Shown one piece after another: positions 25,570 through 33,821 of a stretch of 64,000 nucleotides of DNA. How positions within the stretch are numbered: position 1 is the first letter of the stretch; every line of letters begins with the position of its first letter. A program made the translations under genes and the position numbers. Origin of the DNA: CAZKTO01 sp964555685 (GTDB lineage: Bacteria; Chloroflexota; Dehalococcoidia; SHYB01); assembly GCA_964555685.1 (NCBI GenBank), contig CAZKTO010000008.1, positions 1-64,000 on the forward strand. Reading direction: 5' to 3'. Below the pieces are notes generated by a model. That model was not told the DNA's origin. It ran no database searches and worked only from the letters and a program-made list of their open reading frames with translations.

Positions 25570-26202
25570 CTACTCGTCCAGGCGGGCCAGCTGCGCCAGG
25601 GGATCGCCCTGCCAGCGTTTGTAGAGGGCGTTCTCGATGCCCAGGCGGTCCAGGACGCGCCCGGCGATCATCTCCACTAGGTCGTCGATACTCCGTGGCT
25701 GATGGTAGAAGCCGGGCATGGCGGGCAGGAGCTCGGCGCCGGCCTCGTGCACGGCCAGCATGTTCTTGAGGTGGATGCGGTTCAGGGGCGTCTCGCGCGG
25801 GACGAGGACCAGGGGCCGCCGCTCCTTGAGGGCGACGTCGGCCGCGCGCTCGATGAGGTTGGTCGAGGCGCCGCTGGCGATGCGGGCCAGCGTGCCCATG
25901 GAGCAGGGGACGACGGCCATGCCCTGGAAAGGGTAGGAGCCGCTCGCGACGGAGGCGGCGAGGTCGCGGTGGGCCAGGAGCTCGAGCGTCCCCGGGTGCG
26001 CGCCCAGGAGCTCGGCCCATTGCTCCTGGCGGGCGCGCCGGGAGCCGGAGAGGCGCAGGCCCAGCTCGATGTCCAGCACGCGCTCCCCGGCGGGGGAGAC
26101 GATGAGCTTGACGTGGTGGCCGAGCTCCAGGAGCGCCTGGAGGACGCGCCGGGCGTAGGGCGCGCCGCTGGCGCCGGTGACGCCGACAACATAGGTGGCC
26201 AT
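25570..26202 (-). CDS. ubiX: UbiX-family flavin prenyltransferase
   Basis: 210 residues from ATG 26202 with GGGAG upstream. VVGVTGASGAPYARRVLQAL (FMN-binding start), VVPCSMGTLARIASGASTNL, LVLVPRETPLNRIHLKNMLA and MPGFYHQPRSIDDLVEMIAG are complete UbiX signatures. It makes prenylated FMN from FMN and dimethylallyl phosphate for the adjacent UbiD. It is the central gene of the ubiA-ubiX-ubiD operon (11 and 8 bp spacers). Confidence 0.92.
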   Translation of the reverse strand: MATYVVGVTGASGAPYARRVLQALLELGHHVKLIVSPAGERVLDIELGLRLSGSRRARQEQWAELLGAHPGTLELLAHRDLAASVASGSYPFQGMAVVPCSMGTLARIASGASTNLIERAADVALKERRPLVLVPRETPLNRIHLKNMLAVHEAGAELLPAMPGFYHQPRSIDDLVEMIAGRVLDRLGIENALYKRWQGDPLAQLARLDE

Positions 26203-26213
26203 GGCGAACTCCC

Positions 26214-27137
26214 TCACCTCGTCAGCACGTCCGCGACGACGAAGCAGCAGAAGACGACGGAGATGATGCCGTTCATGTTGAAGAAGGCGACGCTGGCGCG
26301 CGAGGTGTCGGCGGGCGAGACGAGGCGGTGCTCGTAGACGAGCAGGGCGAAGAAGGCGGCGACGCCGCCGTAGTAGAGCGCCCCCGCGTCGAGGGCCGGG
26401 CCGGCGCCGGCGAGGAGCCCGACGGTGGCCACATGGAAGAGCTTCGCGGCGGCGAGGCCGCGGGCCAGCCCGAAGCGCGCGGGGATCGAGTGGACGCCCT
26501 CGCGCCGGTCGAAATCGATGTCCTGGGTGGCGTAGATGGTATCGAACCCGGCGGCCCAGAAGCCGGCGCCCAGGCCCAGGAGGACCGAGCCCAGGCTCAG
26601 CTCGTTGGCGACGGCGATCCAGACGCCGTTGGGCACCATGACGTAGACCATCGCCAGAGCGAGGTGGCAGGCCCAGGTGTAGCGTTTGATATACGGGTAG
26701 AGGACCACGAGGGCAAGGGCGGCGGGCCAGAGCCGCTGGGCCCACGGGCTGAGCTGGTAGACGGCGCCGAGGAAGAGGCCGGCGGCGAGGGCCATGAAGA
26801 CGAGGACGTCGCGCCGGCGCAGAAGCCCGGCGGGTATGGCGCGGGCGGCGGTGCGGACGTTGCGGGCGTCGGCGGCGGCGTCGATGAGGCGGTTGGCGGC
26901 CATGCCCAGGCTCCGGGCGCCGAGCATGGCCAGGGTGATCCAGGCGAAGTGGGAGCCGCTGGGAGTGCCGTCCTCGGCCAGGAAGAGCGTGAGGTAGGCG
27001 AAGGGCAGAGCGAAGAGGGTCTGCTCGACGCGGACCTCGCGGATGAGGAGGCTGGCCCTGCGCCCGAGGCTGGCGCTGGGCGACGGCGCGGCGACGGGCG
27101 TGAGGGTCTGGTTGCTCGTGGTGGTCGGGTGAGCCAT
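26214..27137 (-). CDS. ubiA: UbiA-family prenyltransferase (MqnP-like)
   Basis: 307 residues, ATG 27137. It is a polytopic UbiA prenyltransferase with two Asp-rich motifs: NRLIDAAADARNVRTAARAI (first DxxxD region) and YATQDIDFDRREGVHSIPAR (second). About eight hydrophobic helices follow the usual order. The close association with UbiX and UbiD is the pattern of the late futalosine menaquinone pathway (MqnP, UbiX- and UbiD-like enzymes), although 4-hydroxybenzoate prenylation for ubiquinone cannot be ruled out. First gene of the operon. Confidence 0.9.
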   Translation of the reverse strand: MAHPTTTSNQTLTPVAAPSPSASLGRRASLLIREVRVEQTLFALPFAYLTLFLAEDGTPSGSHFAWITLAMLGARSLGMAANRLIDAAADARNVRTAARAIPAGLLRRRDVLVFMALAAGLFLGAVYQLSPWAQRLWPAALALVVLYPYIKRYTWACHLALAMVYVMVPNGVWIAVANELSLGSVLLGLGAGFWAAGFDTIYATQDIDFDRREGVHSIPARFGLARGLAAAKLFHVATVGLLAGAGPALDAGALYYGGVAAFFALLVYEHRLVSPADTSRASVAFFNMNGIISVVFCCFVVADVLTR

Positions 27138-27482
27138 CGGGATGATCGCCGCGCCGGGTGGCGTACAGGCGAGTGTAGGGGGTGCCGAATCTGGGTGTCA
27201 ACGAGGGGTGCCCTCACCCCACCCACCTGCGGTGGGTACCCGCCCCCACCTTCGGGTGTGGTTCTCTGTTGGCATTGCCCCGCCCCAGATTCTTCGCCCG
27301 CCTGCGGCGGGGGGCCGCTTTCCGCCCGTCCCGACGCGTCGGGACGGGTATCCAGCGGCCTCTCTTATGACATTTAGGGCAAGGCCCCTCGCAGGGGAAA
27401 GGGCCAGGCGCCGAGGGTCAGGTCCCATCCCTGCGCGCCGCCGTCGTATACTACACGCGCCGCATCACGCCAAGGAGCACCC
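27138..27482. other. 345-bp intergenic region rich in hairpins
   Basis: It contains a CCCACCTGCGGTGGG hairpin near 27226, the 54-bp element at 27317-27370 and a CCCCTCGCAGGGG hairpin near 27382. No gene is seen. A TATACT at 27447-27452 may be the -10 of the NIPSNAP gene, but no matching -35 is visible. Confidence 0.5.
27317..27370 (-). repeat. 54-bp hairpin element Q, copy 1
   Basis: Inverted relative to copy 2 at 50277-50330; 50 of 54 bases match. The hairpin CCCGTCCCGAC/GTCGGGACGGG changes to CCCGCCCCGAC/GTCGGGGCGGG in copy 2, a compensatory base-pair change. Confidence 0.8.
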
Positions 27483-28157
27483 ATGCTGTACCAACACGAG
27501 ACCATCGAGGTGGTGCCCGGAAAGCTCGAGGAGTACGTGGCCGCCCTGGAGCGCCTGTGGCTGCCCGTCGCCAGGAAGCGCAACATGGGCCTGCTGGGGT
27601 TCTGGCAGACCATTGGCTCAACGGGGCGCTGGCCTGAAGCCATCGCGATCTGGGAGCTCGCCGACTGGGCGCACTTCGGCCGCCTGCGCGAAAGCCAGTA
27701 CGAGGAGGCCCGCAAGGACCAGGGCCTGGCCGAGTGGATCGCCAAGGCCTGGCAGTGGCGCACCGGCGGCTTCGACCGTATGCTGCTCCCCGGCCCCGGC
27801 TGCCCAACACTGAAGGACCTGCTGGCCAGCGGCGTCAAGGGCAAGGTGTTTCTCCACGAGATCGTCAAGTGCGTGCCGGGCAAGGTCCCGGAGTACGTCG
27901 CCTCGGTGATCAAGGACTACTATCCGATCGCCGAGCGGCGGGGGCTCCAGCCGGTGGGCACGTACCGGGTCGCGATGCGCAACGCGGAGGCGGTCAACAT
28001 CTGGGCCGTGAAGGACTGGCAGACGTGGGCGCGCCTGCAGGAGAGCCAGCCGCGCGACGCCGAGTTCCAGCGCTGGATGCGGGAGCAAATGAGCCTGCGG
28101 ACGGACTGGGAGTCCAAGCTCATGACGCCCGTGTCATGGTGTCCGCTGGCGGGGTGA
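27483..28157 (+). CDS. NIPSNAP-family protein (two ferredoxin-like domains)
   Basis: 224 residues. ATG 27483 follows AAGGAGCACCC. Two tandem NIPSNAP/dimeric alpha-beta barrel halves are visible: residues ~1-105 (YQHETIEVVPGKLEEYVAAL, LLGFWQTIGSTGRWPEAIAI) and ~115-224 (FLHEIVKCVPGKVPEYVASV, LQPVGTYRVAMRNAEAVNIW). The domains are small-ligand or stress-associated modules with no defined activity in bacteria. It lies 62 bp before, and in the same direction as, the UGSC operon, which has its own promoter. Confidence 0.82.
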   Translation: MLYQHETIEVVPGKLEEYVAALERLWLPVARKRNMGLLGFWQTIGSTGRWPEAIAIWELADWAHFGRLRESQYEEARKDQGLAEWIAKAWQWRTGGFDRMLLPGPGCPTLKDLLASGVKGKVFLHEIVKCVPGKVPEYVASVIKDYYPIAERRGLQPVGTYRVAMRNAEAVNIWAVKDWQTWARLQESQPRDAEFQRWMREQMSLRTDWESKLMTPVSWCPLAG

Positions 28158-28164
28158 GACCGCC

Positions 28165-28193
28165 TTGACACCCCCTTCGCGCTCCTGTTAGAC
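28165..28193 (+). promoter_or_regulatory. Sigma70-type promoter of the UGSC operon
   Basis: TTGACA (28165-28170), 17-bp spacer, TTAGAC (28188-28193). Start codon of the first gene at 28220. Confidence 0.6.
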
Positions 28194-28219
28194 TCCCCCC
28201 AACCGAAGGAGTAGGCGGC

Positions 28220-29215
28220 GTGACGCTCAAGGCGACCCAACTGACGTCCCGCGACTACGACGAGGCCGTCGAGACGTACTACGAGCGCGGCTGGACCGAC
28301 GGCATGCCCATCGTGCCGCCGACGCCGGAGAAGGTCCAGCGCTTCCTGGACTACGCGGGGCTCCAGCCCGGCGAGGTCCTGGGCGCCGTCCCGACCCGCG
28401 AGGTCACCGTCACCGCCGAGCACGCGGCCATCAACGCCGTCATGGCCGGCTGCAAGGCGGAGTACATGCCCGTGGTGGTGGCCGCCGTGCGCGCCCACCT
28501 CGAAGAGAAGGGGAACTGCCACAGCACCACCGGCACCCTCTCGGGCGCGGCCCAGGCGGTCATCGTCAACGGGCCCATCCGCAAAGAGCTCGATATCAAC
28601 TGCAAGGCCGGCTGCTTCGGGCCGGGCTGGCGCGCCAACGCCACCATCGGCCGGGCGCTACGGCTGGTCGTCCGCAACGTCTGCCGGGCCATCCCCGGCT
28701 TCCTGGACCGCGCCACCTACTCGACGCCCGCCCGCTACTCGTTCTGCTTCGGCGAGAACGAGGAGGAGAGCCCCTGGCTGCCGCTCCACGCCGAGCGGGG
28801 CCTCCCGGCCACCTCCAGCGCCGTCACCGTCGCCTCCGTCATGTACATGGGACCGGCGCGCGACTCGTCCAGCCGGACGCCCCAGGGCGTGCTGGACAGC
28901 ATCGCGCGAGGCGTCCGGACGATCGGCGTGACGACCGACCGCTGGCTGGGCGACAAGAACAGCGTGGTGCTGGTGGTGGGGCTGGAGCACATGCGCTACT
29001 TCGCCGAGGCGCGCTGGTCCAAGGCGCAGATGCGCGAGTACCTCTTCCCCAAGCTCGTGGCCCCGCCGGCCCAGGGCGAGGCGCCGGTCAAGCTGGGACG
29101 CCCGGACGGCATCCTCATCGTGGCCGCCGGCGGTCACGGCATGGCCGAGACGTGGGTCCTGGCCCCCCATCTCGCGTGGGCCATCACCAAGCCCATCGAA
29201 CCCGCAAAGAGGTAG
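28220..29215 (+). CDS. Conserved protein encoded with the UGSC selenoprotein
   Basis: 331 residues from GTG 28220 with GAAGGAG upstream. Notable blocks are ETYYERGWTDGMPIVPPTPE, AAINAVMAGCKAEYMPVVVA, GNCHSTTGTLSGAAQAVIVN, DINCKAGCFGPGWRANATIG and ILIVAAGGHGMAETWVLAPH. It contains six cysteines, two in the short C-x3-C of NCKAGC, suggesting redox or metal chemistry. There is no signal peptide or transmembrane segment. I do not recognise a named enzyme family. Its position 20 bp before the UGSC gene under one promoter suggests that they form one complex or pathway. Confidence 0.7.
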   Translation: MTLKATQLTSRDYDEAVETYYERGWTDGMPIVPPTPEKVQRFLDYAGLQPGEVLGAVPTREVTVTAEHAAINAVMAGCKAEYMPVVVAAVRAHLEEKGNCHSTTGTLSGAAQAVIVNGPIRKELDINCKAGCFGPGWRANATIGRALRLVVRNVCRAIPGFLDRATYSTPARYSFCFGENEEESPWLPLHAERGLPATSSAVTVASVMYMGPARDSSSRTPQGVLDSIARGVRTIGVTTDRWLGDKNSVVLVVGLEHMRYFAEARWSKAQMREYLFPKLVAPPAQGEAPVKLGRPDGILIVAAGGHGMAETWVLAPHLAWAITKPIEPAKR

Positions 29216-29235
29216 GCGCCCCAAGGAGGTCTCTT

Positions 29236-29799
29236 ATGAAAGCCAACGGCAAGCAACTCGTGACGCTGGACCCGACCAGCGGGCCCCTCGATCGAAAGGA
29301 CCCGCGCACATTCCCCGAGCGCCCCGCGACGCTCAACGGCGCCGTGGTGGGCCTGGTGGTCAACGGCATCGGGGCGACGGAGAAGCTCTTCGACGCCCTC
29401 TACCAGGAGCTGACGAAAGAGGCCGAGCTGGTGGGCGCCGTCAAGGTGGTGAAGAGCAGCGTGGCCGTGCCGCCGGAGCGGCCCGACTGGGCGCGCCTCA
29501 CCGCGGAGGCCACCGTCGCCATCACCGGATTCGGCGGCTGAGGGTCGTGCAGCGCCCGCAGTATGCGGGACGCCATCGAGCTCGAGTGGGCCGGGGTCCC
29601 CAGCGTGGCCATTATCCACACGGCCATGGCCGGTTCGGCTAACTCCATGAAGCGCCTGAGCGGTGTGCCCGGCTACGACTTCGTGACGGTGGACTATCCG
29701 CACATCCCGACGGCGTTCTGGACCGACGACGAGGTGAAGGAGATCGCCCGGAAGGTGGCGCCGAAGGTCATCAAGGCGCTGACGAAGAACGGGGGGTAG
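29236..29799 (+). CDS. UGSC-family selenoprotein (in-frame TGA = Sec102)
   Basis: 187 residues from ATG 29236, after a perfect AAGGAGGT. The frame reads VAITGFGG, TGA (29539-29541), GSCSARSMRDAIELEWAGVP and continues to TAG at 29797-29799, so the motif is U-G-S-C exactly as in the UGSC (seleno)protein family. The N-terminal part (NGAVVGLVVNGIGATEKLFD, KSSVAVPPERPDWARLT) and the C-terminal part (SVAIIHTAMAGSANSMKRLS, VTVDYPHIPTAF) are both family-like and neither has its own start. A hairpin directly downstream of TGA fits a SECIS. Family biochemistry is unclear; a thiol/selenol redox role is inferred. A strong terminator follows at 29860. Confidence 0.88.
29552..29573 (+). promoter_or_regulatory. 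SECIS-like hairpin of the UGSC gene
   Basis: After the UGA, the mRNA forms GCG-CCCGCA / UGCGGG-A-CGC (9 bp with one bulged A) closing a 3-nt loop GUA. The loop starts 20 nt after the UGA and its first base is G, as expected for bacterial SECIS elements. Confidence 0.65.
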
Positions 29800-29859
29800 G
29801 CCCCACCCAGGCCCTCTCCATGCGGTATGGGGGCTCCGGGATTGGCCTCGATCATCTGT

Positions 29860-29891
29860 GGAGCAGCGGAGGCACATGCCTCCGCTGCTCC
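29860..29891 (+). terminator. Rho-independent terminator after the UGSC operon
   Basis: Perfect 14-bp stem GGAGCAGCGGAGGC / GCCTCCGCTGCTCC with loop ACAT, followed by GTTTCT. Also positioned to serve the convergent SRPBCC gene (stop at 29913). Confidence 0.85.
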
Positions 29892-29912
29892 GTTTCTATC
29901 CCAGGGACGCGG

Positions 29913-30377
29913 TCAGCTCGAGGGGGCCGCCTGCCGCCGCAGGTCGCGCCCATCGTTGACGACGGACGTGAGGTTGCGCAGCGCCGCCGTCCACAGCGCC
30001 ATGTGCCCCTCGTAGGCGCGCTGCCAGGCGTCGCCCTGGCTGTGGCCGGTGTGCGTGAGCGTCACGAGGGTGTAGTCGGGGCTCAGGCCCTCCCACGACC
30101 AGCGGACGACGGTGACGCCGAAGGCCCGCCGCACGCCATCGTGATCGAAGCTATAGGCGACGCCGCAGGCCGGGTCGTACCCCTGCACGAAGCCCTCCGC
30201 CCGCTGCCCGCCGGGCAGCGTGAGGCGATAGGGCGCGCCGGCCTTCGCGGTGAACTCCGCGTCCGTCGCGAGCCACGAGGTCAGGCCGCCGGGCGTGGTC
30301 AGGAGGTCCCTGACCCTGGATGCCGGACAGGCGACGGTGACGGCGAGATGAAGCGCGTCCGGCACGTCTTTGTACAT
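29913..30377 (-). CDS. SRPBCC/AHSA1-like protein
   Basis: 154 residues. It is a START-like helix-grip fold: LHLAVTVACPASRVRDLLTT, PGGLTSWLATDAEFTAKAGA, PYRLTLPGGQRAEGFVQGYD, VVRWSWEGLSPDYTLVTLTH and a long C-terminal helix EGHMALWTAALRNL. This is the arrangement of the AHSA1/SRPBCC ligand-binding superfamily. Ligand unknown. It is convergent with the UGSC operon and shares its terminator. Confidence 0.8.
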   Translation of the reverse strand: MYKDVPDALHLAVTVACPASRVRDLLTTPGGLTSWLATDAEFTAKAGAPYRLTLPGGQRAEGFVQGYDPACGVAYSFDHDGVRRAFGVTVVRWSWEGLSPDYTLVTLTHTGHSQGDAWQRAYEGHMALWTAALRNLTSVVNDGRDLRRQAAPSS

Positions 30378-30704
30378 CGGTTCGGCCCGCGGCCGGGGGG
30401 CGCATCCGGCCGGCGCGAGCAGCCCTCATCCTAGCGCAAACGGCGCCGCGCGGCCACTGGGACGTCAGCGTACGGACTGGTGCTCAGCCCGGCAAGTGTT
30501 GCAACAATATGAGGATGCATCCCTGCTCATGGTAGAAACTATCGAAAGAGGCGTTTGGGAGGAGGAGATAGGTCGGGTGCTGACCCTCGCCCCCGGCCCG
30601 CACCCCGACAGGTGGGCATACCCGGCGGGCCACCCCCTCTCCGAGTCGGAGAGGGGGAAGGGGGAGAGGGCCAAAGCAAACGGCGCCGCGCGGCCACTGG
30701 GACG
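30378..30704. other. 327-bp intergenic region with repeats
   Basis: Contains one copy of a 45-bp direct repeat (30436-30480; the second is 30676-30720) and a CCCCCTCTCCGA-GTCGGAGAGGGGG hairpin near 30630-30660. No gene seen. Confidence 0.6.
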
Positions 30705-30720
30705 TCAGCGTACGGACTGG
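30436..30720. repeat. 45-bp perfect direct repeat, two copies 240 bp apart
   Basis: 30436-30480 and 30676-30720 are identical (begins GCAAACGGCGCCGCGCGG, ends CAGCGTACGGACTGG). The second copy contains the stop codon and last residues (QSVR) of the DUF2339 gene. Confidence 0.9.
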
Positions 30721-33700
30721 GAGGGCGGATGCGGGCTTGTCTCGAAGAGGAACCCCTTGATGGCGCCGCCGTAGCGCTGGTAGAGGAAGCCGCCAGCCAG
30801 GAGTATGACGCCCAGGACCAGGAAGGCAGCCACGCGATAGCCCGTCTCCAGCTCGAAAGAGTCGTAAAGAAAGAGCTTCAGCACAGGCACCGCCAGGAGC
30901 CCCAGGCCGCCCTGGCGCAGAGGCCGCGAGCCGCGCACGATGCCCGCCGTGAGCGCCACGATGCCATAGGTGCCCCAGAGCAGGCTCAGGCCCAGGCTCT
31001 TGGCGTTACGGGCGGCGTCCCCGTCGATGTCGACCCGTCCGCTATCGACGGTGGCGATGATCTCGGCGCTCAGCACGTAGATGGTGAGGAAGTTCGCGGC
31101 CACCACCAGCGCCGCGACGGCGGACACCGCCTCGGGGACATCCCCGCGCCGCTTCCAGAGGAGGAAGGCCGCGGCGTACATGCTGGCCACCGCCGAGGCG
31201 AAGCCCAGCATGCGCAGGTTGAGGATGGGCCGGTAGTCCTCCAGGTCCACGGGCGTGTCCAGCGCCACCAGGCGCAGCAGGGCCGCGCCGAAGACGGCCA
31301 GCGACAGCCAGCGCAGCGGCTCGATGCCCAGCCACAGGGCCACCACCAGCAGCGCCGCCGCTTGCAGCACCCACGCGAAGGGGATCCACGGCCCGTGCGT
31401 CTGGACGGGCATGAGCACCATCATGAGCACGCTGCCCGCTGCCGCCAGCACCGGGTACAGGCGCCACTCCCATGCGTCCAGCCGGGACCCGGCGGCGCGC
31501 ACCAGGCCCGCTGCCGCGTAGACCCCGCCGATGACCGCCCCGTACGCTACCGTGAACTCGTTCCAGAACGGATCGAACGTCCGGTCCAGAGCGTCCGGGG
31601 TGTCCACGAAGAGCAGCCGGCCGGTGGCCACCACGAAGACTCCCAGGCTGCACCAGCGCAGCTCCCGCACGCCAAGGAACACCCCGGCAGTCATCAGCGC
31701 CAGCGCCTCGATAGCCCACGCCACCGTCATCCACACGCCCTCCGCCTGCACCGGCAGCGCCACCGTCAGCAGCACGCTGCCGCCAACGATGAGCACGGAG
31801 AACACCACGCCTTCCCAAAGCTCCAGGCGCGCCCGGAAGCGGTGCAGGAGCCAGGCTGCCAGGTACGTGACGCCGGTGGCGATGCCAAAGGGCCACATGA
31901 ACTCGTTCCAGAAGGGGGCGAGGTCGGAGTCGAAGGCGTCCACTGTGTCCACGAACAGCAGGCGCCCCGCCATGACTGCGAACACCCCGAGGCTGCACCA
32001 GCGCAGCTCCCGCACGCGGAGCAACAGCCCGCCGGTCATCAGCGCCAGCGCCTCGATAGCCCACGCCACCGTTATCCACACGCCATCGATCTGCACCGGC
32101 ATCGCCAGCGTCAGCACAACGCTCCCGCCGATGACCAGCGCCGGGAAGACGGCCTGGCGTTCCCATCGCTCCAGTGCGTCCTGGTACCGGTGGATGAGCC
32201 ACGCCGCCGCGAAGAACCCCGCCGAGACCAGTAGGAACTCCGGGAGATACTGGTTGGCAAAAGGCGTGAGGTCGCGGTCGAGCGCCTCGGGGGTGTCGAC
32301 GGCGGCCAGCCAGCCGACGGCGACGCCAAGGGCGCCCAGGCCCAGCACGCGGAGGCTGGGCATGCGGAGGTGGAAGGAGAGCCAGACCGCCACGGCGCCC
32401 TCGGCCGCCCAGGCGACGCTGAGCCACGGGCCGCCGAACTGGACGGGGAAGAAAATGGTGAGCAGCACGACGGCGATGCTGAGGTTCATGGCGGCCAAGG
32501 GGGAGGGCGCCTTCTCCTCGATCAGCGACGCGGACCCAAGAACGGCGTAGAACGCGGCGAGGGCGAGGGTGAACCCGCCCATCGCATCGCGCAGCTCGCC
32601 CCACATCTGCCCGTAGCTGATGCCGAAGTAGGCCCCCACGTTGAGCACCATCAGGGCGTAGTCGGAAGCGCTGGGCGCCCGGCGCCGGAGCAGGGACGGG
32701 AGGTTGGTCGCGCCCAGGAAGAGGAGGTAGATGCAGGTGATGCCAACCTGCGCCAGGGTGAGGTGGTCGCGCGGGTCGAACTCAGCGGCCCAGAGGCCGT
32801 AATCGGCCAGCGAGCCCAGCAGGCCCAGGAGCGTGAGCCACCGCCAGCCGCGCAGGGAGGCTAACGCCAGGATGCCCACGTCGAGCACCAGGACGTAGGC
32901 GAGGAGAAGCTTGGCGCTGGGAAGGTCATCGTGGAGCATCAATGGCGTCGCGAAGCCGCCCACGATACCGAGGATGGCGGTGCCCATCGAGTTGTACCGG
33001 AGCGAGGCCGCGCCGGCGGCGACCGTCACCACGGAGAAGAGGACCAGGGCGGGCACGCTCTCGATCAGCTCGTAGCGAGCGAAGGCGGCGAAGAGGGCGA
33101 GGTACATGATCGCGAAGCCCGCGCCGGAGACCGCCTGGGACCAGGGCTTGTAGCGGCGGTGGAAGAGCTCGCCGGCCGCAACGAAGGCGACGCCGACCAG
33201 CCCGCCGAGAACGACGCGGGCCGCCTCGCTGATCCAGCCCTTGTCCACCGCGAGCCTGAAGAAGAAGCCGGCGCCGATGACGAAGGCCACCGCGCCGATG
33301 ACCGCGAGCCAGTTGACGCCCACCAGGAACTCCCAGTTGACGAGCGGGGGGCGCGGGGGCTCGGGCGGCCCAACGCGGGCCGGCGGGACGGCCACACCGG
33401 CTCCGGCGCCAGCGGCCGCGGCAGGGGCTGGGGCAAGCTGGGCGGCGGCTACCGTGGCGCGCGACGGCACGGGGGCGGCGGGCGGGCCGGGCGTTACACC
33501 AGAAAGGGCAGTACCTCGTGGCCGCGAAGGCGCCGCCTCCGCCGAGGCCCCAGGAGCCATAGGCGCGGCGGCTGTGGGCGCGGGCTGCCGCGCGGGAGAC
33601 CGGACGACGATGCCGTAGGACGCCAGCGTCTCCCGGATAGCGCGGACCTCCTCGCGAAGGGCCTGGACCTCTCGCTGCGGCGGTCCGGGCGCCCCGGCCG

Positions 33701-33821
33701 CCGCAGGCTCCGGCGCGATGTCCTGGGCAGCGTCCTCCACCAGGAGGCCCCCACAGACGTCACAGAAGCCCCAGCCTGGCGGTTTCGGAGCGTGGCAGCG
33801 CTGGCAGTACATGGCTTGCAT
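30705..33821 (-). CDS. DUF2339 multi-pass membrane protein with zinc ribbon
   Basis: About 1038 residues; the start is taken at ATG 33821 (MQAMYCQRCHA), with 33812 and 33851 as alternatives. The N-terminal zinc ribbon is YCQRCHAPKPPGWGFCDVCG. A coiled-coil (REVQALREEVRAIRETLASY) and a Pro/Ala linker follow, then more than 25 hydrophobic helices. NWEFLVGVNWLAVIGAVAFV and GFFFRLAVDKGWISEAARVV identify DUF2339. Residues ~560-900 contain a 115-residue unit repeated about three times (GGSVLLTxAxPVQxxGVW, ALALMT, ELRWCSLGVF, GRLLFVDT). Two copies are nearly identical in DNA with a 345-bp period. Function of DUF2339 is unknown. The C-terminal tail is repeat-derived. Confidence 0.87.
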   Translation of the reverse strand: MQAMYCQRCHAPKPPGWGFCDVCGGLLVEDAAQDIAPEPAAAGAPGPPQREVQALREEVRAIRETLASYGIVVRSPARQPAPTAAAPMAPGASAEAAPSRPRGTALSGVTPGPPAAPVPSRATVAAAQLAPAPAAAAGAGAGVAVPPARVGPPEPPRPPLVNWEFLVGVNWLAVIGAVAFVIGAGFFFRLAVDKGWISEAARVVLGGLVGVAFVAAGELFHRRYKPWSQAVSGAGFAIMYLALFAAFARYELIESVPALVLFSVVTVAAGAASLRYNSMGTAILGIVGGFATPLMLHDDLPSAKLLLAYVLVLDVGILALASLRGWRWLTLLGLLGSLADYGLWAAEFDPRDHLTLAQVGITCIYLLFLGATNLPSLLRRRAPSASDYALMVLNVGAYFGISYGQMWGELRDAMGGFTLALAAFYAVLGSASLIEEKAPSPLAAMNLSIAVVLLTIFFPVQFGGPWLSVAWAAEGAVAVWLSFHLRMPSLRVLGLGALGVAVGWLAAVDTPEALDRDLTPFANQYLPEFLLVSAGFFAAAWLIHRYQDALERWERQAVFPALVIGGSVVLTLAMPVQIDGVWITVAWAIEALALMTGGLLLRVRELRWCSLGVFAVMAGRLLFVDTVDAFDSDLAPFWNEFMWPFGIATGVTYLAAWLLHRFRARLELWEGVVFSVLIVGGSVLLTVALPVQAEGVWMTVAWAIEALALMTAGVFLGVRELRWCSLGVFVVATGRLLFVDTPDALDRTFDPFWNEFTVAYGAVIGGVYAAAGLVRAAGSRLDAWEWRLYPVLAAAGSVLMMVLMPVQTHGPWIPFAWVLQAAALLVVALWLGIEPLRWLSLAVFGAALLRLVALDTPVDLEDYRPILNLRMLGFASAVASMYAAAFLLWKRRGDVPEAVSAVAALVVAANFLTIYVLSAEIIATVDSGRVDIDGDAARNAKSLGLSLLWGTYGIVALTAGIVRGSRPLRQGGLGLLAVPVLKLFLYDSFELETGYRVAAFLVLGVILLAGGFLYQRYGGAIKGFLFETSPHPPSQSVR

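Noticed and set aside
27447..27452. Promoter of the NIPSNAP gene (TATACT)
   Set aside because: The -10-like box is good but nothing resembling a -35 lies 16-18 bp upstream; left as a mention only.
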